64,000 bases of DNA, taken from the NCBI RefSeq assembly GCF_045062745.1, contig NZ_JBJGED010000019.1:91667-155666 (forward strand). The letters are read 5' to 3'. This stretch comes from Paenibacillus_AA sp045062745 (GTDB lineage Bacteria; Bacillota; Bacilli; Paenibacillales; NBRC-103111). Positions 35,564 through 44,143 of this stretch are shown here, piece after piece. Position numbers and translations under genes: made by a program. The notes under the pieces are model-generated. The model had not been told where the DNA came from and ran no database searches. It saw nothing but the letters and a program-made list of their open reading frames with translations. The number at the start of each line of letters is the position of its first letter. The stretch's first letter is position 1.

Positions 35564-35615
35564 TGGTTGCATTCCTCCGTGTCTGAAATGTAATATTGTT
35601 TCATGAACTTTCATC

Positions 35616-35643
35616 AGTATAGCACCATTATTTCAGAAATCAA
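35616..35643 (-). promoter_or_regulatory. Candidate promoter of the peptide-transport operon
   Basis: On the minus strand TTGATT, 16-bp spacer and TATACT. The spacer begins with TTTCTGAAA, the palindromic centre of a CodY box, but flanking positions do not fit. Confidence 0.5.
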
Positions 35644-35748
35644 GTAAATATTCCTTGTAAACAGGTAGGAATTATAGGTTATTGGCAAAATCGTGAAATT
35701 CCTCGTTGTAGGATGTCCCTTGAATACCATAACTATCCATGCTGAAAA

Positions 35749-35794
35749 TCAAAGGAGCAGTCCGTACCCCTTTTCGGGTTTCGAATTGCTCCTT
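35749..35794. other. Hairpin in the divergent gap
   Basis: AAGGAGCA...TGCTCCTT with inner ACCCC/GGGT pairing. It lies between the divergent peptide operon and the kinase gene. Role unclear; nothing else was recognised in the gap. Confidence 0.4.
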
Positions 35795-35891
35795 AGTTGT
35801 ATTCGTAAAACATCTCATATAGAAATCGCGATCTCTGTCGTTTATGATAGAAAAGTATGTTCATCCTAACAACCAATGAGCGGGTGTAGAA

Positions 35892-37529
35892 ATGTTGTTT
35901 CTATTTGACTACATCGTTAATCTCTCCATTTTTTCACTCCTGGTCAGTACACCCTTGGTTATCCGTTCTTTCCTTCATCTTCGGCCGCTTAAGCAACTGA
36001 ACCTTTGGATAGGTCTCTACGGGGGGATCGTTTCGATAATCCTTGTTATGTTGTCGGTTAAGCAACAAGGCTATTCTTACGACATTCGCTATGCCCCTGT
36101 CATTCTGGTATTCGCCTATCTGGGACCGGCAGCAGGTTTAATAACCGGTTTTTTTGCCTTAACCACAAGGCTGCTTGCAAGCGGCAACTGGCCTCCCGCT
36201 ATTATTGGCTGGGCATTCATTATGCTGGTTTTTTCGATTTTCCATCTCTTTATATCACGATCACGTCTCACCCCTCTGAAAAAAAGTATGGCCTTTTTTG
36301 GAGTCTATATTGTTTTGTATTTAACTACCGTATTTTCATTTCACATTTTAGTCGATAAACCGCTTTTTCATCTTCAGTATTTGTTGTTTGTGATGTTAGG
36401 CGTAATCCTTGGGAGCTTGCTCATTGAATCGAATGAGAGGCTTCGCAGAATCATTACTGAGAACCAATATATGGAGAAGACATTGGAGGCAAGCGAGTCC
36501 AAATATCGGCTAATTGCCGAGAATACATCCGACTTGATTATGGTTTTGGATAAAGATTATTCGGTTAGTTATATTTCTCCTTCCCACGAGCTCGTTCTGG
36601 GATATCCGAGCCTTGAATTGGAAGGTGCTGAGTTCTATAAAATCGTAGATCCGGACGATGCGGGAATGTTCAGGGATACCATCGAGAAGATGTTTGAAAA
36701 TAAGAACACGCACTCCATGGAAATCAGGCTCAAGCACAAAGAAGGCCATTGGATCCAGTTTGAGTCTCTCTGTAGACCGGTTAAGGGAGAAGAAGGGACG
36801 ACCCGGCATATCGTCATGATCAGCCGCGATATCTCCGAGCGCAAAAAAGCGGAACAATTCCTCTTGCAATCCGAGAAGCTATCCATTGTCGGGGAGCTGG
36901 CAGCAGGTGTGGCACATGAAATACGCAACCCCCTCACAACGATAAAAGGGTTTCTTCAGGTCTATAAACGGGAGAATCCTTCGATAAAGTATAATGATTT
37001 GCTCCTGGATGAGCTCGAACGCATTGAAACGATTACTAGTGAACTTCTCTCTATGGCCAAACCTCAAGCGGCTCAGCTTACTCGTATGGATGTACAAGAG
37101 CTGATTGAATATACGCTCGAGTTTCTGACTCCTCAGACCCTTTTGAAGAATATCGAATTTAAACGTAATTATTCCGGAATCGGTTTTCCGGTAACAGGCG
37201 AAAAAAATCAATTGAAGCAAGTGTTTCTCAATGTTTTGAAGAACGCTATAGAGTCTATGCCTGATGGCGGAGAGATCTATATCAGCTTGCAAAAAGTAGC
37301 GGAAGAGGAGTGCCTTATTTCGATTCAAGATCAAGGCTGCGGGATCCCCAAGGAGTTAATCCCTCGATTAGGCCAGCCCTTTTATAGCTTGAAAGAAAAA
37401 GGGACAGGGCTCGGTCTGATGATCAGTCATAAAATTATTAAGCAGCACCATGGGAGTATTGCGTATCAAAGCAAGGTAAATGAAGGTACTTTGATTGAAA
37501 TTAGACTGCCGCTCGCCGCTGGAAGATAA
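35892..37529 (+). CDS. PAS sensor histidine kinase with 5TM-LYT sensor
   Basis: 545 residues. Six hydrophobic segments (about 5-180) resemble the 5TMR_LYT sensor. A PAS/PAC domain is at about 205-320 (YRLIAENTSDLIMVLDKDY ... ISRDISERKKA). HisKA carries the phosphorylated His342 in GVAHEIRNPLTT, followed by an HATPase with N-box NVLKNAIESM, GQGCGI-type loop and GTGLGLMIS. No response regulator is adjacent; orphan kinases of this build (KinB/KinD-like) feed the sporulation phosphorelay in Bacillales. Its A/T content is clearly higher than its neighbours. The RBS is weak (GCGGGTG). Confidence 0.9.
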   Translation: MLFLFDYIVNLSIFSLLVSTPLVIRSFLHLRPLKQLNLWIGLYGGIVSIILVMLSVKQQGYSYDIRYAPVILVFAYLGPAAGLITGFFALTTRLLASGNWPPAIIGWAFIMLVFSIFHLFISRSRLTPLKKSMAFFGVYIVLYLTTVFSFHILVDKPLFHLQYLLFVMLGVILGSLLIESNERLRRIITENQYMEKTLEASESKYRLIAENTSDLIMVLDKDYSVSYISPSHELVLGYPSLELEGAEFYKIVDPDDAGMFRDTIEKMFENKNTHSMEIRLKHKEGHWIQFESLCRPVKGEEGTTRHIVMISRDISERKKAEQFLLQSEKLSIVGELAAGVAHEIRNPLTTIKGFLQVYKRENPSIKYNDLLLDELERIETITSELLSMAKPQAAQLTRMDVQELIEYTLEFLTPQTLLKNIEFKRNYSGIGFPVTGEKNQLKQVFLNVLKNAIESMPDGGEIYISLQKVAEEECLISIQDQGCGIPKELIPRLGQPFYSLKEKGTGLGLMISHKIIKQHHGSIAYQSKVNEGTLIEIRLPLAAGR

Positions 37530-37543
37530 GGGGGAAAATAAGG

Positions 37544-37960
37544 ATGGAACCGGTGCTGCTGTTCGTGTATGGGACGCTGCGTATGGGGGAGGCGAACCAT
37601 GGTGTGTTGCGGGGAGCGGTGTGCGTATCGAGAAAAGCATTCGTCACCGGCAAGCTGGCCGATACCGGGAAAGGGTACCCGGCATTGTTCCAACTCGGCG
37701 AAGGGCTCGTAGCAGGCGAGTTGTACGCGGTGAATTGGACTGAAGCGGGCGCAGGTTTGGACGAACTGGAGACGTATTACGGCCCGGGCGATCCGCGCAA
37801 TGAATACGAACGGATTCAGGTGACGGTAAGGGACGAATCGCAGGGCGGGAGCCGACAGCTGCAAGCATGGACGTATGTGTATCCGCCGGCCGCCTTCTCC
37901 CGGTACGCGGCCATCCCGTCCGGAGACTGGACGAGCGTAAGCGGACGCCGTATGGTATAG
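37544..37960 (+). CDS. Gamma-glutamylcyclotransferase-like (AIG2/GGCT) protein
   Basis: 138 residues. The diagnostic substrate loop is FVYGTLRMGEANH near 8-20, and Glu in LDELETYYG is the likely catalytic acid. Enzymes of this fold release pyroglutamate from gamma-glutamyl amines or peptides. It starts 14 bases after the kinase gene. Its last 39 bases plus the stop recur at 47098, which marks the edges of the sulfatase island. Confidence 0.88.
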   Translation: MEPVLLFVYGTLRMGEANHGVLRGAVCVSRKAFVTGKLADTGKGYPALFQLGEGLVAGELYAVNWTEAGAGLDELETYYGPGDPRNEYERIQVTVRDESQGGSRQLQAWTYVYPPAAFSRYAAIPSGDWTSVSGRRMV

Positions 37961-37961
37961 T
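37922..37961 (+). repeat. Left 40-bp direct repeat (end of GGCT-like gene)
   Basis: GGAGACTGGACGAGCGTAAG continues with CGGACGCCGTATGGTATAGT. It matches 47098-47137 in 36 of 40 positions. Here it encodes GDWTSVSGRRMV and the stop. Confidence 0.85.
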
Positions 37962-37980
37962 ACCGAACCAATTCTTTTCT

Positions 37981-38032
37981 AAAGGGGCCCTCTCCGAGAT
38001 CGTTGGTCTTTGGGGGAAAGGCTCCTTTCTTT
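37981..38032 (+). terminator. Terminator-like hairpin after GGCT-like gene
   Basis: AAAGGGGCC pairs with GGCTCCTTT, then TTTC. The inner loop is long. Confidence 0.65.
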
Positions 38033-38267
38033 CGCATGCGCCGAATGCTGCCGCGTGCAAGGAAATAGGGAATTGGAAGGAAGTTATCGCTTATCACATT
38101 CGGGAACAATGCTATACTATTAGATCATATGATTTGTAATTTGGAGGATCACGCTTGTAAAGAACCGACAATGGGCAGCACAATCGACATATTTACGCCG
38201 CGGGGGCAATTGACGCCATAATGGGGGTTGAACCATTCCAGCATCAGATTAGGGAGGCAACCATCTC
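38033..38267 (+). promoter_or_regulatory. Sulfatase promoter region with shared AraC-type module
   Basis: The 46-bp stretch 38155-38200 (TTGTAAAGAACCGACAATG, then ATCGACATATTTACGCC) is repeated at 42146-42190. TTTACG (38192-38197) could be the -35, with CATAAT (38217-38222) as a distant -10. An additional TATACT at 38112 may be a second promoter. No ORF is seen here. Confidence 0.6.
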
Positions 38268-39773
38268 ATGGCAAATCATACGGAAACGGCCAACCGCCGG
38301 CCGAATATCCTGTTCATTCAGACCGACCAGCAGCGGATCGACACGCTGCGCGCTTATGGCGGAAGTGTATGCCAAACGCCTCACCTAGACCGTCTCGCGG
38401 AGGAAAGTGTCGTTTTCGCGAACGCCTACACGAGCTGTCCCGTATGCACGCCTGCGCGCGCGTCGATGCAGACGGGGCTCTACCCGTTCAAGCATGGGAT
38501 GCAGACGAATAGCTACGGCCTCGGTTCGACGGTGCAGGAGCTTCCGGATATGCCCCGGCTGCTGAGCCGCCAACTGGAGAGCCAATCGTACAGCATCGGC
38601 TATACAGGCAAATGGCATCTCGGATTCGGGCCGGAAATGGGCCAATACCTGCGCGGCAATCTCGCCTACATGCAATTCCCGGAAATCGCCGCCGGCTTCC
38701 GGTCGCTGCCGACCGATCTCGGCTATGAGGGCGACGACTTCGGCGGCCACGGGGGCGGAGGTATGACGTACCCGCTGTTTCAAACGTATTTGAAAGAAAA
38801 CGGGCTGGAACTGAAAATTGAAAACAAAGTAAGCGGTCATTTCGAGTACCATTATGCGGGAGAAATTACGTCCCCCGTCGAATCGACCGTCGACTATTAC
38901 TTGGCGGAGCGCGCGATACATTATATCGACGAGTTTCGCAAACGGGATCGCCCGTTTTTCTTCTCGCTGAACTTCTGGGGACCGCATGAGCCGTATGTGG
39001 CGCCGACGTGCTTCCTCGACTTGTATCGCGACGCCGAGCTGGAGCCGTGGCCGAACTTCAAGGACGAACGGAAGGACAAGCCGTCGATCCACCGCATCAA
39101 GAAGGGCAACACGACGGAGTGGAACGATTTCGTGCCGTATATCAAGCATTATTACGCGTTCATGAGCTGCATCGATGAGCAGATCGGCCGCGTGCTCGAC
39201 CATTTGCGCCGGCATGGCGTGTATGACGACACGGTCGTCATCTTCACGGCGGATCACGGCGAATCGCTCGGCATTCACGGCGGGCTGTGCGACAAATCGT
39301 ATTTCATGTACGAAGAAACATGCCATATCCCGCTGATCGTCAAACCGGCCGCAGGACTAGGCGCAGCGCGGCGGGAGGAGCGGTTCGTCGGCACCTGCGA
39401 CATTCACGCAACGATCGTGGACCTGGCCGGCGCCGAGCCGTTCCCGGGCGCGGACGGGCGCTCGTTCGCCCCCATGCTGGAACAGGAGCAGCTGCCGGAC
39501 TGGCCGGACTGCATCGTGACGGAAGGCGCCGGACTAGAGAGCGTGATGTTCACGCAGCGGATGATTCGCCATGGAGCCATCAAATACGTGTTCAACTGCG
39601 GCGATCTGGACGAGCTGTACGATTTGGCTGCCGACCCGTATGAAATGCGCAATCTGGCATCCGACGAAGGCAGCGCTGCGCTGCTAAGGAAAATGAGGCA
39701 GTGCTTGGCCGAATGGATGGTACTGCACGAGGACGGCCTGTACAAGCAGTTCGTCAGACTGCGGCTGGAGTAG
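38268..39773 (+). CDS. Type I sulfatase (formylglycine dependent)
   Basis: 501 residues. The modification motif is C60-TPAR in TSCPVCTPARASMQTG; Cys60 must be oxidised to formylglycine. Metal-site residues are in FIQTDQQR near the start and in TADHGESLG later, and YTGKWHLG is the second sulfatase signature. No signal peptide, so cytoplasmic: the substrate would be imported sulfated sugar. The RBS is GGGAGG. No sulfatase-maturing enzyme is in the window. Could also be a phosphonate-type hydrolase, but the CxPxR motif favours sulfatase. Confidence 0.92.
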   Translation: MANHTETANRRPNILFIQTDQQRIDTLRAYGGSVCQTPHLDRLAEESVVFANAYTSCPVCTPARASMQTGLYPFKHGMQTNSYGLGSTVQELPDMPRLLSRQLESQSYSIGYTGKWHLGFGPEMGQYLRGNLAYMQFPEIAAGFRSLPTDLGYEGDDFGGHGGGGMTYPLFQTYLKENGLELKIENKVSGHFEYHYAGEITSPVESTVDYYLAERAIHYIDEFRKRDRPFFFSLNFWGPHEPYVAPTCFLDLYRDAELEPWPNFKDERKDKPSIHRIKKGNTTEWNDFVPYIKHYYAFMSCIDEQIGRVLDHLRRHGVYDDTVVIFTADHGESLGIHGGLCDKSYFMYEETCHIPLIVKPAAGLGAARREERFVGTCDIHATIVDLAGAEPFPGADGRSFAPMLEQEQLPDWPDCIVTEGAGLESVMFTQRMIRHGAIKYVFNCGDLDELYDLAADPYEMRNLASDEGSAALLRKMRQCLAEWMVLHEDGLYKQFVRLRLE

Positions 39774-39826
39774 GGGGCGCTTGGTGCTTACGAATAGAAA
39801 AACATGTGCGAAGGGAGTCCAACAGC

Positions 39827-42097
39827 ATGAGCCGATTGAAGCCGAAGTCCAATGTCTGGTTCCGGATGTTTATGTCTTATCTGCTCGTCTTTGCGGTTCC
39901 GTTTGTCGTCTTTGCCGTGTTTGTCTACTATAACGCCATCGTCAGCTTAAGACAGGAGATCGAATCGGCGAATTTGAACAAGCTGGATCAGGTGAAGGAT
40001 TCGTTCGACCTGCTCGTCCAAGGGCTGGACAAGACGGCGGCGCGCATGTCCATCGATCCTCGTCTGACTCCCTATATGGTGCGTAATGGCAGCTACAACA
40101 GCATCGAAGCGATCGAGGAGCTCGGCAAATACAAGGCAAACAATGCTCTCGTGGACGAGGTGCTCCTCTATTTTCGCGGAGACGATGAAATTTATTCCTC
40201 AACCGGCAAAAACTCGATGAGTACGTTTACAAAGTCGATCTACGGTTTCAGCGACTGGAACGGGCTCCGTTTGTTAGACGATTTGAACGACAGCCGCCGA
40301 TTTCATATCCGCCCGGCGGAGACGGTGACGATCGGCAACAGCGAACGCGCGAGTGTGATGACGTATTTGTTCCCGATCCCGCGCAACGCTCCGTCGCCAT
40401 ACGGCACCGTCATGTTCCTGATCCGGGAATCGATGTTTACCGACCGCATCAAGCCGCTGCTCGGCGATTTCAGGGGCGCCGTCTACGTCATGGACGAGAA
40501 GGGCGTCACGCTCGCTTCGCGGAGCGAGGGCAGCAGCCTCAGCAAGATGGAAGCGGATGAGGCGCTGCTCCAAAACGCTGACGCGGGCATCCACAACACC
40601 GTCATCGGCGGCGAGCGCTACTCGGTGATGGTAACGAAGTCGACGATTACCGGGTGGTCGTATGCGGCCATCATGCCGACGAATCAGTTCATGGGCAGAC
40701 TGCTCAAGATGAAAACGCTCGTGCTGCTGCTCTGCGTGTCGGTCGTCTGCATCGGGCTCGCCGCGGCGGCCGTGCTCTCGCGCCTTCAATACCGGCCGAT
40801 CCGCAGCATTGTCGAGCATATTCGCGCCATCCAGCCGAAGCACGGATCGCCTCCGGCAGGCCGCGATGAATGGGAGATGATCCGCAAAACGGTCGATGCG
40901 AACCGGGATTTGCTGCAGAGGATCGATCATTTGCGACCGGTAGCGCAGGAGCAGTTTTTCCAGAAGCTGCTGATGGGGCATATCAAATCGCCGGGCGACA
41001 TCGAGGCGTTCATGGCAAGCGAAGGCATCTCGTTTGCCGGCAGTACGTTTTTCGTGGCGATCGTCACGCTGGATTCGCGGGAATACGTCTCTACGAAAAA
41101 GCGCGAAGAGGCGATTCGCTCCCTCCCTTCAGATGGGGTGTCGAGCTTGCTCGGCGTTGAATTGATTCATGAGAACGCTTTTGCGATCGTGGTTAACCTG
41201 ACCGATAGCCGAGAAAGCGTGCGCGTGAAGCAGGAGCGCATCGTGGCAGACGTCGCGGAGCATCTGGAACGCATCTATCCGATCAAGCCGACGATCGGCG
41301 TCGGGAATCCCGTTCGCGGGCTGGTGGACATCAATCGCTCCTACATCGAGGCGATGGCTGCGGCCGATTACAAGATCCAGGGACGCCAGGGATTCGTCAT
41401 CTTTTTCGACGAAATCACGGCTTGGCAGGAGAGCGAAGGCTGGTATCCGGTCGAAGAGCAGGTACGCCTCGTCCAAAGCATCAAGCAGGGCGACAGGGAT
41501 ATGGCGAACGCGGCGATGTCGGCCATCCTGGCCGACCTGAGCGGGAAGGAGATGTCCTTTTTTTATCTCAAGTGCATGTGCTACGATCTGATCAACACGG
41601 TGCTGCGCACGATGAATGAGCTCCGCTTCGAGCTGTCGGCCGACAACCGGCTCGCCCTCACGGAGTTTACGTCGCTGGAGGAGCTTGGCGCCGTCATGAA
41701 CCGGCTTGTCGCCGGCATTTGCGATCATGTGCTCGCGAGCAAGGAAAGCAAAAACCATGCGCTGCGCGACGCCATCCTGGATTATATCCGGCAGCATTAC
41801 CGGGAGTATGAGTTGAATTTGGAGAGGATCGCCGACCACTTTCAAATCTCGATTTCGTATTTCAGCCGGTTTCTGAAGGATCAGACGGGACTTACCTTCA
41901 CGGAACTATTGACGTACATGCGGATGGAGGAGGTCAAACGGGAGCTGCGCTGCACGGACAAGGTCATCAAGGACATCGTAACCAGCGTAGGGTATATCGA
42001 CGTGCCGAACTTCATGCGCAAGTTCAAAAAGGCGGAGGGTCTCACTCTCGGACAATACCGCGAGTTGTACGGCGAACGGCCCCATAAGGCGTTGTAG
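39827..42097 (+). CDS. Membrane-bound AraC-family regulator (YesN-like, dCache sensor)
   Basis: 756 residues. Two membrane helices (about 12-33 and 300-322) bracket an extracellular sensor domain. A cytoplasmic linker follows, then an AraC DNA-binding domain at about 655-750 (ERIADHFQISISYFSRFLKD, VGYIDVPNFMRKFKKAEGLTLGQYR). Such one-protein receptors sense extracellular sugars in Paenibacillus. ATG 39827 has GAAGGGAG upstream; the ORF remains open further up without an RBS. It sits between two promoters that share a 46-bp module, its likely binding site. Confidence 0.92.
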   Translation: MSRLKPKSNVWFRMFMSYLLVFAVPFVVFAVFVYYNAIVSLRQEIESANLNKLDQVKDSFDLLVQGLDKTAARMSIDPRLTPYMVRNGSYNSIEAIEELGKYKANNALVDEVLLYFRGDDEIYSSTGKNSMSTFTKSIYGFSDWNGLRLLDDLNDSRRFHIRPAETVTIGNSERASVMTYLFPIPRNAPSPYGTVMFLIRESMFTDRIKPLLGDFRGAVYVMDEKGVTLASRSEGSSLSKMEADEALLQNADAGIHNTVIGGERYSVMVTKSTITGWSYAAIMPTNQFMGRLLKMKTLVLLLCVSVVCIGLAAAAVLSRLQYRPIRSIVEHIRAIQPKHGSPPAGRDEWEMIRKTVDANRDLLQRIDHLRPVAQEQFFQKLLMGHIKSPGDIEAFMASEGISFAGSTFFVAIVTLDSREYVSTKKREEAIRSLPSDGVSSLLGVELIHENAFAIVVNLTDSRESVRVKQERIVADVAEHLERIYPIKPTIGVGNPVRGLVDINRSYIEAMAAADYKIQGRQGFVIFFDEITAWQESEGWYPVEEQVRLVQSIKQGDRDMANAAMSAILADLSGKEMSFFYLKCMCYDLINTVLRTMNELRFELSADNRLALTEFTSLEELGAVMNRLVAGICDHVLASKESKNHALRDAILDYIRQHYREYELNLERIADHFQISISYFSRFLKDQTGLTFTELLTYMRMEEVKRELRCTDKVIKDIVTSVGYIDVPNFMRKFKKAEGLTLGQYRELYGERPHKAL

Positions 42098-42107
42098 ACG
42101 CATTGTC

Positions 42108-42137
42108 AAACTCCCTTTCGATGTGTAAGGGAGTTTT
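42108..42137 (+). terminator. Terminator after AraC regulator
   Basis: AAACTCCCTT / AAGGGAGTTT stem with a 9-nt loop and T-rich tail. Confidence 0.85.
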
Positions 42138-42145
42138 GCTGTAGA

Positions 42146-42214
42146 TTGTAAAGAACGACAATGTGGCGGCATGAATGACAAGTTTACGCTTGCCGGCCTT
42201 CCCCGCTATGATGG
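42146..42214 (+). promoter_or_regulatory. ABC-importer promoter with shared AraC-type module
   Basis: TTGTAAAGAACGACAATG and GACAAGTTTACGC (42146-42190) repeat the module at 38155. TTTACG (42183-42188), an 18-bp spacer and TATGAT (42207-42212) form a promoter. The module reaches into the -35, the usual position for an AraC activator. Confidence 0.65.
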
Positions 42215-42245
42215 CATCATCATTCAAGCGAAAGGAGGTTCTAGC

Positions 42246-43205
42246 GTGGCGACCGTGAATTCCGCATCGTTTCCTTCCGAGGAAACCCGCTTGAAAACTC
42301 GCAAGAGCCGCTGGAGACAGCTGTATAAAAACTGGGAGCTGTACGCGTTCGCTTTGCCTACGCTCGCCTACTTCATTATTTTCCACTATATCCCGATGTA
42401 CGGCGTGCAAATCGCGTTCAAAGACTACATCGCCACTAAGGGAATATGGGGCAGCCCCTGGGTCGGTCTCGAACATTTGAAGCGGTTTTTCGGTTCGTAT
42501 TATTTCTGGAGCCTGATTAAAAATACGTTAGGCATCAGCGTCTACGAGCTGCTTATCGGGATGCCGATCCCGATCCTGCTCGCGCTTTCCTTGAACGAGC
42601 TTAGAAACGGCGTATTCAAGAAAATCGTGCAAACGGTTACGTATGCGCCTCACTTCATTTCCGTCGTCGTGATGTCGGGGATGGTTATCGCCTTTCTGGC
42701 TCCCGGTACGGGGCTGGTGAATTTGGCGATCAAGGGGCTGGGCGGACATCCGATCCCGTTTCTGAGCGATCCCGGCTGGTTCAAAACGGTGTTCGTCCTA
42801 TCCGGTGTCTGGCAGAACATGGGATGGGGCACGATCATTTATTTGGCGGCACTGGCGAACGTCGACCCGCAGCAGCACGAAGCGGCCATGATCGACGGTG
42901 CTACTCGCCTGCAGCGGATTCGCCATATCAATCTGCCTAGCATCGTGCCAACCATCGTTATCTTGCTGATCTTGAACGTCGGCAGCTTCATGTCGGTCGG
43001 CTTCGAAAAAGTGTTCCTGCTGCAAAACCCGCTCAACATGGACGCGTCCGACGTCATATCCACGTATGTGTACCGCAGCGGACTCGTGCAAGGCCAATAC
43101 AGCTTCGCATCGGCGATCGGGTTGTTCAATTCAGTCATCAACTTCCTTCTGCTGATAGCGGTCAATCGATTGGCCAAGCGTATCAACGAAACGAGTCTGT
43201 GGTGA
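42246..43205 (+). CDS. Carbohydrate ABC permease (LplB type)
   Basis: 319 residues with six membrane helices. It has the LplB/YteP features YAFALPTLAYFIIFHYIPMY and YGVQIAFKDY, plus the EAA loop EAAMIDGATRLQRIRHINLP. It would pair with the next permease. The start is GTG 42246, chosen because AAAGGAGG precedes it; the upstream ATG at 42171 lies inside the promoter module. No ATPase gene is nearby; an MsmX-like shared ATPase is expected elsewhere. Confidence 0.92.
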   Translation: MATVNSASFPSEETRLKTRKSRWRQLYKNWELYAFALPTLAYFIIFHYIPMYGVQIAFKDYIATKGIWGSPWVGLEHLKRFFGSYYFWSLIKNTLGISVYELLIGMPIPILLALSLNELRNGVFKKIVQTVTYAPHFISVVVMSGMVIAFLAPGTGLVNLAIKGLGGHPIPFLSDPGWFKTVFVLSGVWQNMGWGTIIYLAALANVDPQQHEAAMIDGATRLQRIRHINLPSIVPTIVILLILNVGSFMSVGFEKVFLLQNPLNMDASDVISTYVYRSGLVQGQYSFASAIGLFNSVINFLLLIAVNRLAKRINETSLW

Positions 43206-43223
43206 CGCGAAAGGAGGTCCGCT

Positions 43224-44117
43224 ATGCAAGGAATGGCTCGTACGGACAAATGGTTTGAACTCGCGAACCGGCTGGGGCTGCTCTTCGTGCTCCTGGTCGT
43301 GCTGTACCCGGTAGTCTATATCGTAAGCGCATCGATTAGCGACCCGATCTTCGTGAACAGCGGCGAGATGTGGTTGTTTCCGAAAGGGATTACGCTCGAA
43401 GGCTATGAGCGGGTGTTTCAAAATCCGGAAATATGGCTCGGCTACCGCAACACGATTTTTTACACGGTTCTGGGCACCTCGATCAATCTGCTGCTGACAA
43501 TTCCGTTCGCGTATGCGCTGTCCCGCAAGGATTTTGCCGGAAGGGGAATCATGACGGCGATCGTCGTGTTCACGATGTTTTTCGGCGGTGGGCTGATTCC
43601 GACGTATCTGCTGGTCAGCTCGCTGGGCCTGGTGAACACCGTGTGGGCTTTGCTGCTGCCGAATGCGGTCGGGGTGTGGAATTTGATTATTTGCCGCACC
43701 TTTTTCCAAACGGGATTCCCGAAGGAGCTGCAGGAATCCGCGCAAATCGACGGATGCAGCAATACGCGGCTGTTTATCAGCATCGTGATCCCGCTATCCG
43801 CGCCGATTATCGCGGTTCTGGCCTTATTCTACGGCGTAGGGCATTGGAACAGTTATTTCAACGCGATCATTTACATCAAGGACCGCAATATGTATCCGCT
43901 GCAGCTGATTTTGCGCGAAATTCTCGTCATGAATCAAATGAACGATTCGATGATGATGAATGGAGACGACATGGTGGCGATGGCCAAGCAGGCCAGAATT
44001 GCGGATATTATCAAATACGCCGTGATGATCATCTCCTCGCTGCCGATCATCGTCATCTACCCGTTTTTGCAGCGCTTTTTTGTGAAAGGCGTCATGATCG
44101 GCTCGATAAAAGGGTAA
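43224..44117 (+). CDS. Carbohydrate ABC permease (LplC/YtcP type)
   Basis: 297 residues with six helices. The family motif YPVVYIVSASISDP, EAA loop ESAQIDGCSNTRLFISIVIP and late AKQARIADIIKYAVMII fit LplC. AAAGGAGG upstream of ATG. 18 bp after the LplB gene, 26 bp before the binding-protein gene: one operon. Confidence 0.93.
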   Translation: MQGMARTDKWFELANRLGLLFVLLVVLYPVVYIVSASISDPIFVNSGEMWLFPKGITLEGYERVFQNPEIWLGYRNTIFYTVLGTSINLLLTIPFAYALSRKDFAGRGIMTAIVVFTMFFGGGLIPTYLLVSSLGLVNTVWALLLPNAVGVWNLIICRTFFQTGFPKELQESAQIDGCSNTRLFISIVIPLSAPIIAVLALFYGVGHWNSYFNAIIYIKDRNMYPLQLILREILVMNQMNDSMMMNGDDMVAMAKQARIADIIKYAVMIISSLPIIVIYPFLQRFFVKGVMIGSIKG

Positions 44118-44143
44118 ACGAAAATACGTAGGGGGACTCAAAC

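Noticed and set aside
35616..35645. CodY box at the peptide-operon promoter
   Set aside because: Only the central TTTCTGAAA matches; about six of fifteen positions differ from the consensus.
38228..38512. Short ORF overlapping the first sulfatase start
   Set aside because: Different frame, no RBS, Arg/Pro-rich shadow of the sulfatase gene.
42171..42245. Upstream ATG start for the LplB-type permease
   Set aside because: It lies inside the repeated regulatory module and lacks an RBS; GTG 42246 follows AAAGGAGG.
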